Part shown: in pieces, positions 62,024-64,000 of the stretch | Layout of the letters: each line of letters begins with the position of its first letter | Position numbering within the stretch: the first letter of the stretch is position 1 | Source: Fuscibacter oryzae | GTDB taxonomy: Bacteria; Pseudomonadota; Alphaproteobacteria; Rhodobacterales; Rhodobacteraceae | Length of the DNA stretch: 64,000 bases | NCBI RefSeq assembly: GCF_016765795.1 | Contig: NZ_JAESVP010000007.1 | Coordinates: 1-64,000, forward strand | Reading direction: 5' to 3' | Made by a program: the position numbers and the translations under genes | The notes under the pieces: model-generated | The model's database searches: none | What the model saw: the letters and a program-made list of their open reading frames with translations, nothing else | Told to the model about the DNA's origin: nothing

Positions 62024-62219
62024 TGGCGAAGGCCATCGCCTTCGCCATGCGGTGCAGGGGCAATTTGCACCGCCGGGCCCATAAGGTCCGGCCAGCGCCC
62101 GCCCCGCCATCGGCGGGCGCTTCTCGCCCGCCGGGGCAGGCGCTGGCCTCTCGTCGTACTGGCTGAGCCGACGCTTGTGGACCCCGCACAAGCGGGCGGG
62201 GAAACGCCTTCGCGTTTCC
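62024..62219 (+). repeat. Interspersed hairpin repeat, copy 3
   Basis: Inverted relative to copies 1 and 2 but in the same sense relative to the gene before it (phnF, stop 62001). Stems in order: TGGCGAAGGC-CATC-GCCTTCGCCA (62024-62047), GGTGCA/TGCACC (62051-62071), GGCCAGCGCC to GGCGCTGGCC (62090-62148, longer than in the other copies by an extra GC-rich hairpin) and GGAAACGC/GCGTTTCC (62200-62219). The remaining bases to 62354 carry no recognised element. Confidence 0.75.
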
Positions 62220-62354
62220 TGATCCGCCCGGACGCCGGTTGCATGGCGGTCGGGCCGGGCACCGCAATCTGCGGCTGAATTCAAATCCGAATCGTCACAC
62301 CGCCGTTGCAGGCAAAGGTTATCCACAGCCTCACCCCGACCACCCGAGGCCAGT

Positions 62355-63536
62355 ATGTCGCCCTTTCTGCCCCCCATCCGCCTAACCGGCGCAGAGATTC
62401 TGATCGACGGGCGGCTGGAACGCCGTGCCCTGTCGCTGGCAGAAGGCCGCATTGTCGATGCCGCCCTGCCGCAAGTGGATCTGTCGGGCTATCTTTTGCT
62501 GCCCGGCATCATCGATCTGCATGGCGACGGGTTCGAGCGTCACATCTTTCCTCGCCCCAGCGCGCCCTTCCCGATCCGCTCAGGCCTGATCGGCACTGAT
62601 CGTGAGGCGGCGGCCAATGGCGTCACCACCGCCTTTCTGGCCCAAAGCTGGAGCTGGGAGGGCGGCGCGCGCAGCCCCGATCAGGCCGAGGCGCTGTTGG
62701 CAGAGGTGCAGGCCTATCGTGACCATGCGCTGGTGGACCTGCGCGTTCAACTGCGCGCCGAAACCCATATGGTGGCCGAGGTGGACAGGCTGGCGGCGGC
62801 GGTCAAGCGGTTTGGCGTGGGCTATGTGATCTTCAACGATCACTTGGGCGAAGGTTTCCTGATGCGCCGCCGCGATCCGGCGCGCTTTGGCCATTGGGCC
62901 GCCAAGATCGGCCTGGGCGCCGACGACCTCTTGGCACGGATGGAGGCCGCCCGTGCCCGCGCCCGCGAAGTGCCCCGCGCCCTGTGCCAGTTGGCGGCAG
63001 AGTTTGACCGGCTGGGCGTGGTTTACGGCAGCCATGACGACCCTGATGCCGAAACCCGCGAATTCTATAGCATGATTGGCGCAAGGGTGGCCGAGTTTCC
63101 GACCCGCCGCCGCGCCGCCGCCGCCGCGCGGGCGGTGGATGATCCGGTGCTGATGGGCGCACCCAATGTGGTGCGGGGCGGCTCGCAAGCCGGGAATATT
63201 GGCGCGGAAGAGCTGATCCGTGAAGGTCTGTGCGATGCGCTGGTGTCGGATTATCACATTCCCGCGCTGGCCATGGCCGCGTGGTCGCTGGCTGATCGGG
63301 GCGTGCTGTCCTTTGCCCGCGCCTGGGCGCTGGTGTCGGAAACCCCTGCGGCGATCTTGCGGTTGGCGGACCGGGGGCGGCTGGTGCCGGGCCTGCGCGC
63401 CGATCTGGTGGCGGTGAACAAGGAAACGCGGATGGTCGAACTGACCATATCGGGCGGCAGGCTGGCCTATGCGGCCGGTGTGGCCGCGCGGCGGCTGATG
63501 GCAGAGCCGCAGGTGGCGCGGCTGGCGGCGGAATGA
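62355..63536 (+). CDS. phnM: Second, divergent PhnM-family diphosphatase
   Basis: 393 residues from ATG 62355. The metal motif is IIDLHGDGFERH (H56, D58) where classical PhnM has HTDN, and VIFNDHLGEGFLMRRRDP replaces the MDHTPGQ block. YGSHDDPDAETREF and LMGAPNVVRGGSQAGN keep the later amidohydrolase ligands. It belongs to the same enzyme family as the 52812-53951 gene but to a distinct subgroup, so it may act on another phosphonate intermediate. It follows phnF on the same strand across the hairpin repeat. Confidence 0.88.
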   Translation: MSPFLPPIRLTGAEILIDGRLERRALSLAEGRIVDAALPQVDLSGYLLLPGIIDLHGDGFERHIFPRPSAPFPIRSGLIGTDREAAANGVTTAFLAQSWSWEGGARSPDQAEALLAEVQAYRDHALVDLRVQLRAETHMVAEVDRLAAAVKRFGVGYVIFNDHLGEGFLMRRRDPARFGHWAAKIGLGADDLLARMEAARARAREVPRALCQLAAEFDRLGVVYGSHDDPDAETREFYSMIGARVAEFPTRRRAAAAARAVDDPVLMGAPNVVRGGSQAGNIGAEELIREGLCDALVSDYHIPALAMAAWSLADRGVLSFARAWALVSETPAAILRLADRGRLVPGLRADLVAVNKETRMVELTISGGRLAYAAGVAARRLMAEPQVARLAAE

Positions 63537-64000
63537 TCAGCCGCCGTATTTCTCCAAAAACGCCTCGGCCTTCAGCGCCCTGAAATCCGCCAGCGCCGCG
63601 CGCAGCCGGTCATGGCCCCAATCCCACCACGCCAGCGCCAGCAGCCGGTCAATCACGGCTGCGGGGAACCGGGCGCGGATCGGCTGGGCGGGCACGCCGG
63701 CCACAATCATGAACGGGCTGACATCCTTGGTGACCACCGCCCCCGATGCAGCAATCGCCCCGATGCCAAATGTCACCTCTGGCTTGAGAATCACGCCATG
63801 GCCGATCCAGCAATCTGCGCCCAAAACGGTGCGGCGGGCCGCGCGGGCGGCGAAAAACTCGGTGTCATCCTGCGCATCGTCCCAGTAATGGCTGGAGCGA
63901 TACAGGAAATGGTGCTGCGCCGCGTTCTGCCATGGGTGATCGGTCGGCCCGATGCGGGTAAAGGCGGCGATATTGGCAAAACGCCCGACCGTGGTGTTGG
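63537..64000 (-). CDS. Phosphonate-cluster hexapeptide-repeat acyltransferase (5' part beyond the window)
   Basis: The frame is open from the window edge to a stop at 63537-63539 (154 codons seen). It includes IGPTDHPWQNAAQHHFLYRS and SHYWDDAQDDTEFFAAR, then left-handed beta-helix repeats (TVLGADCWIGHGVILKPEVT, GAIAASGAVVTKDVSPFMIV) and the xenobiotic-acyltransferase-like end AGVPAQPIRARFP. The GPTDHPW segment marks the phosphonate-metabolism branch of the LbH family. It probably acylates an aminophosphonate or pathway product. The short overlapping frame 63791-63979 is a shadow, not a frameshift. Confidence 0.85.
   Translation of the reverse strand, partial: NTTVGRFANIAAFTRIGPTDHPWQNAAQHHFLYRSSHYWDDAQDDTEFFAARAARRTVLGADCWIGHGVILKPEVTFGIGAIAASGAVVTKDVSPFMIVAGVPAQPIRARFPAAVIDRLLALAWWDWGHDRLRAALADFRALKAEAFLEKYGG

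Noticed and set aside
63791-63979. A possible frameshift in the hexapeptide transferase
   Set aside because: Translating the frame of the C-terminal part back to the window edge gives an uninterrupted family sequence (GPTDHPWQ, HHFLYRSSHYW), so the overlapping frame is a shadow.
1-64000. Prophage, integron, plasmid origin or secondary-metabolite cluster
   Set aside because: No integrase, phage structural, replication-initiation or modular biosynthetic genes were recognised; the only mobile-element signals are the IS21-type end and the dispersed palindromic repeats.

Overview
The window looks like chromosomal DNA of an alphaproteobacterium of the Rhodobacteraceae type. It is GC-rich, with tight operons joined by ATGA or TGATG overlaps. 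It carries the rhizobial/rhodobacterial glycerol ABC system (glpSTPQUV), an alphaproteobacterial phn gene order, a Hint-tailed RTX protein and an NlpD-like protein next to surE-pcm. The genus assignment is inference from gene content only.

Layout. (1) 1-123: the right end of an IS21-family element that has cut off the 3' half of a yhhN-like gene (101-439). (2) 504-3195: surE-pcm-nlpD on the minus strand. (3) 3535-10145: a transglutaminase / ATP-grasp-alpha-E / giant transglutaminase operon. (4) 10534-13430: cytochrome P450, an EamA exporter and tpiA. (5) 13552-15776: an IscA-type protein, a DUF3307 membrane protein, a SatD-like protein with cyclase-like motifs, and SufT. The SatD part is visibly lower in GC and has its own promoter and operator. 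(6) 15840-21974: acyltransferase, ssb, a PepSY / cytochrome b561 / membrane LuxR trio, lytic transglycosylase, LysE exporter, CoA-binding protein and rlmB. (7) 22092-22175: an odd tRNA-Tyr. (8) 22302-32630: glpD-S-T-P-Q-U-V-K with divergent glpR, for glycerol uptake, phosphorylation and oxidation. (9) 32603-38028: a YtfQ-YtfR-YtfT-YjfF sugar ABC transporter with its FadR-type regulator. (10) 38331-41208: phosphomannomutase and ManC (GDP-mannose). (11) 41222-46881: flavin reductase, a small membrane protein, an MHS transporter with a large periplasmic insert, adk and acs. (12) 47337-51131: a 1264-residue RTX-Hint protein. (13) 51216-52599: a GST and a WYL regulator. (14) 52812-64000: the C-P lyase (phn) region, with phnF divergent from phnGHI-DUF559-JK-corA-LN, DUF1045, two different phnM genes and a hexapeptide transferase cut by the window edge.

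Most notable: a three-copy hairpin repeat that always sits just after a stop codon and shows a compensatory base change; a DUF559 nuclease plus 154-bp inverted-repeat unit, and separately a CorA gene, both spliced into the phn operon without breaking translational coupling; a SatD/DUF3307 pair in which SatD carries class III cyclase-like motifs fused to a helix-turn-helix; and a glycerol ABC transporter whose two ATPases have complementary defects, predicting one canonical and one degenerate ATP site.

All family assignments are from reading motifs by eye; no database search was run.
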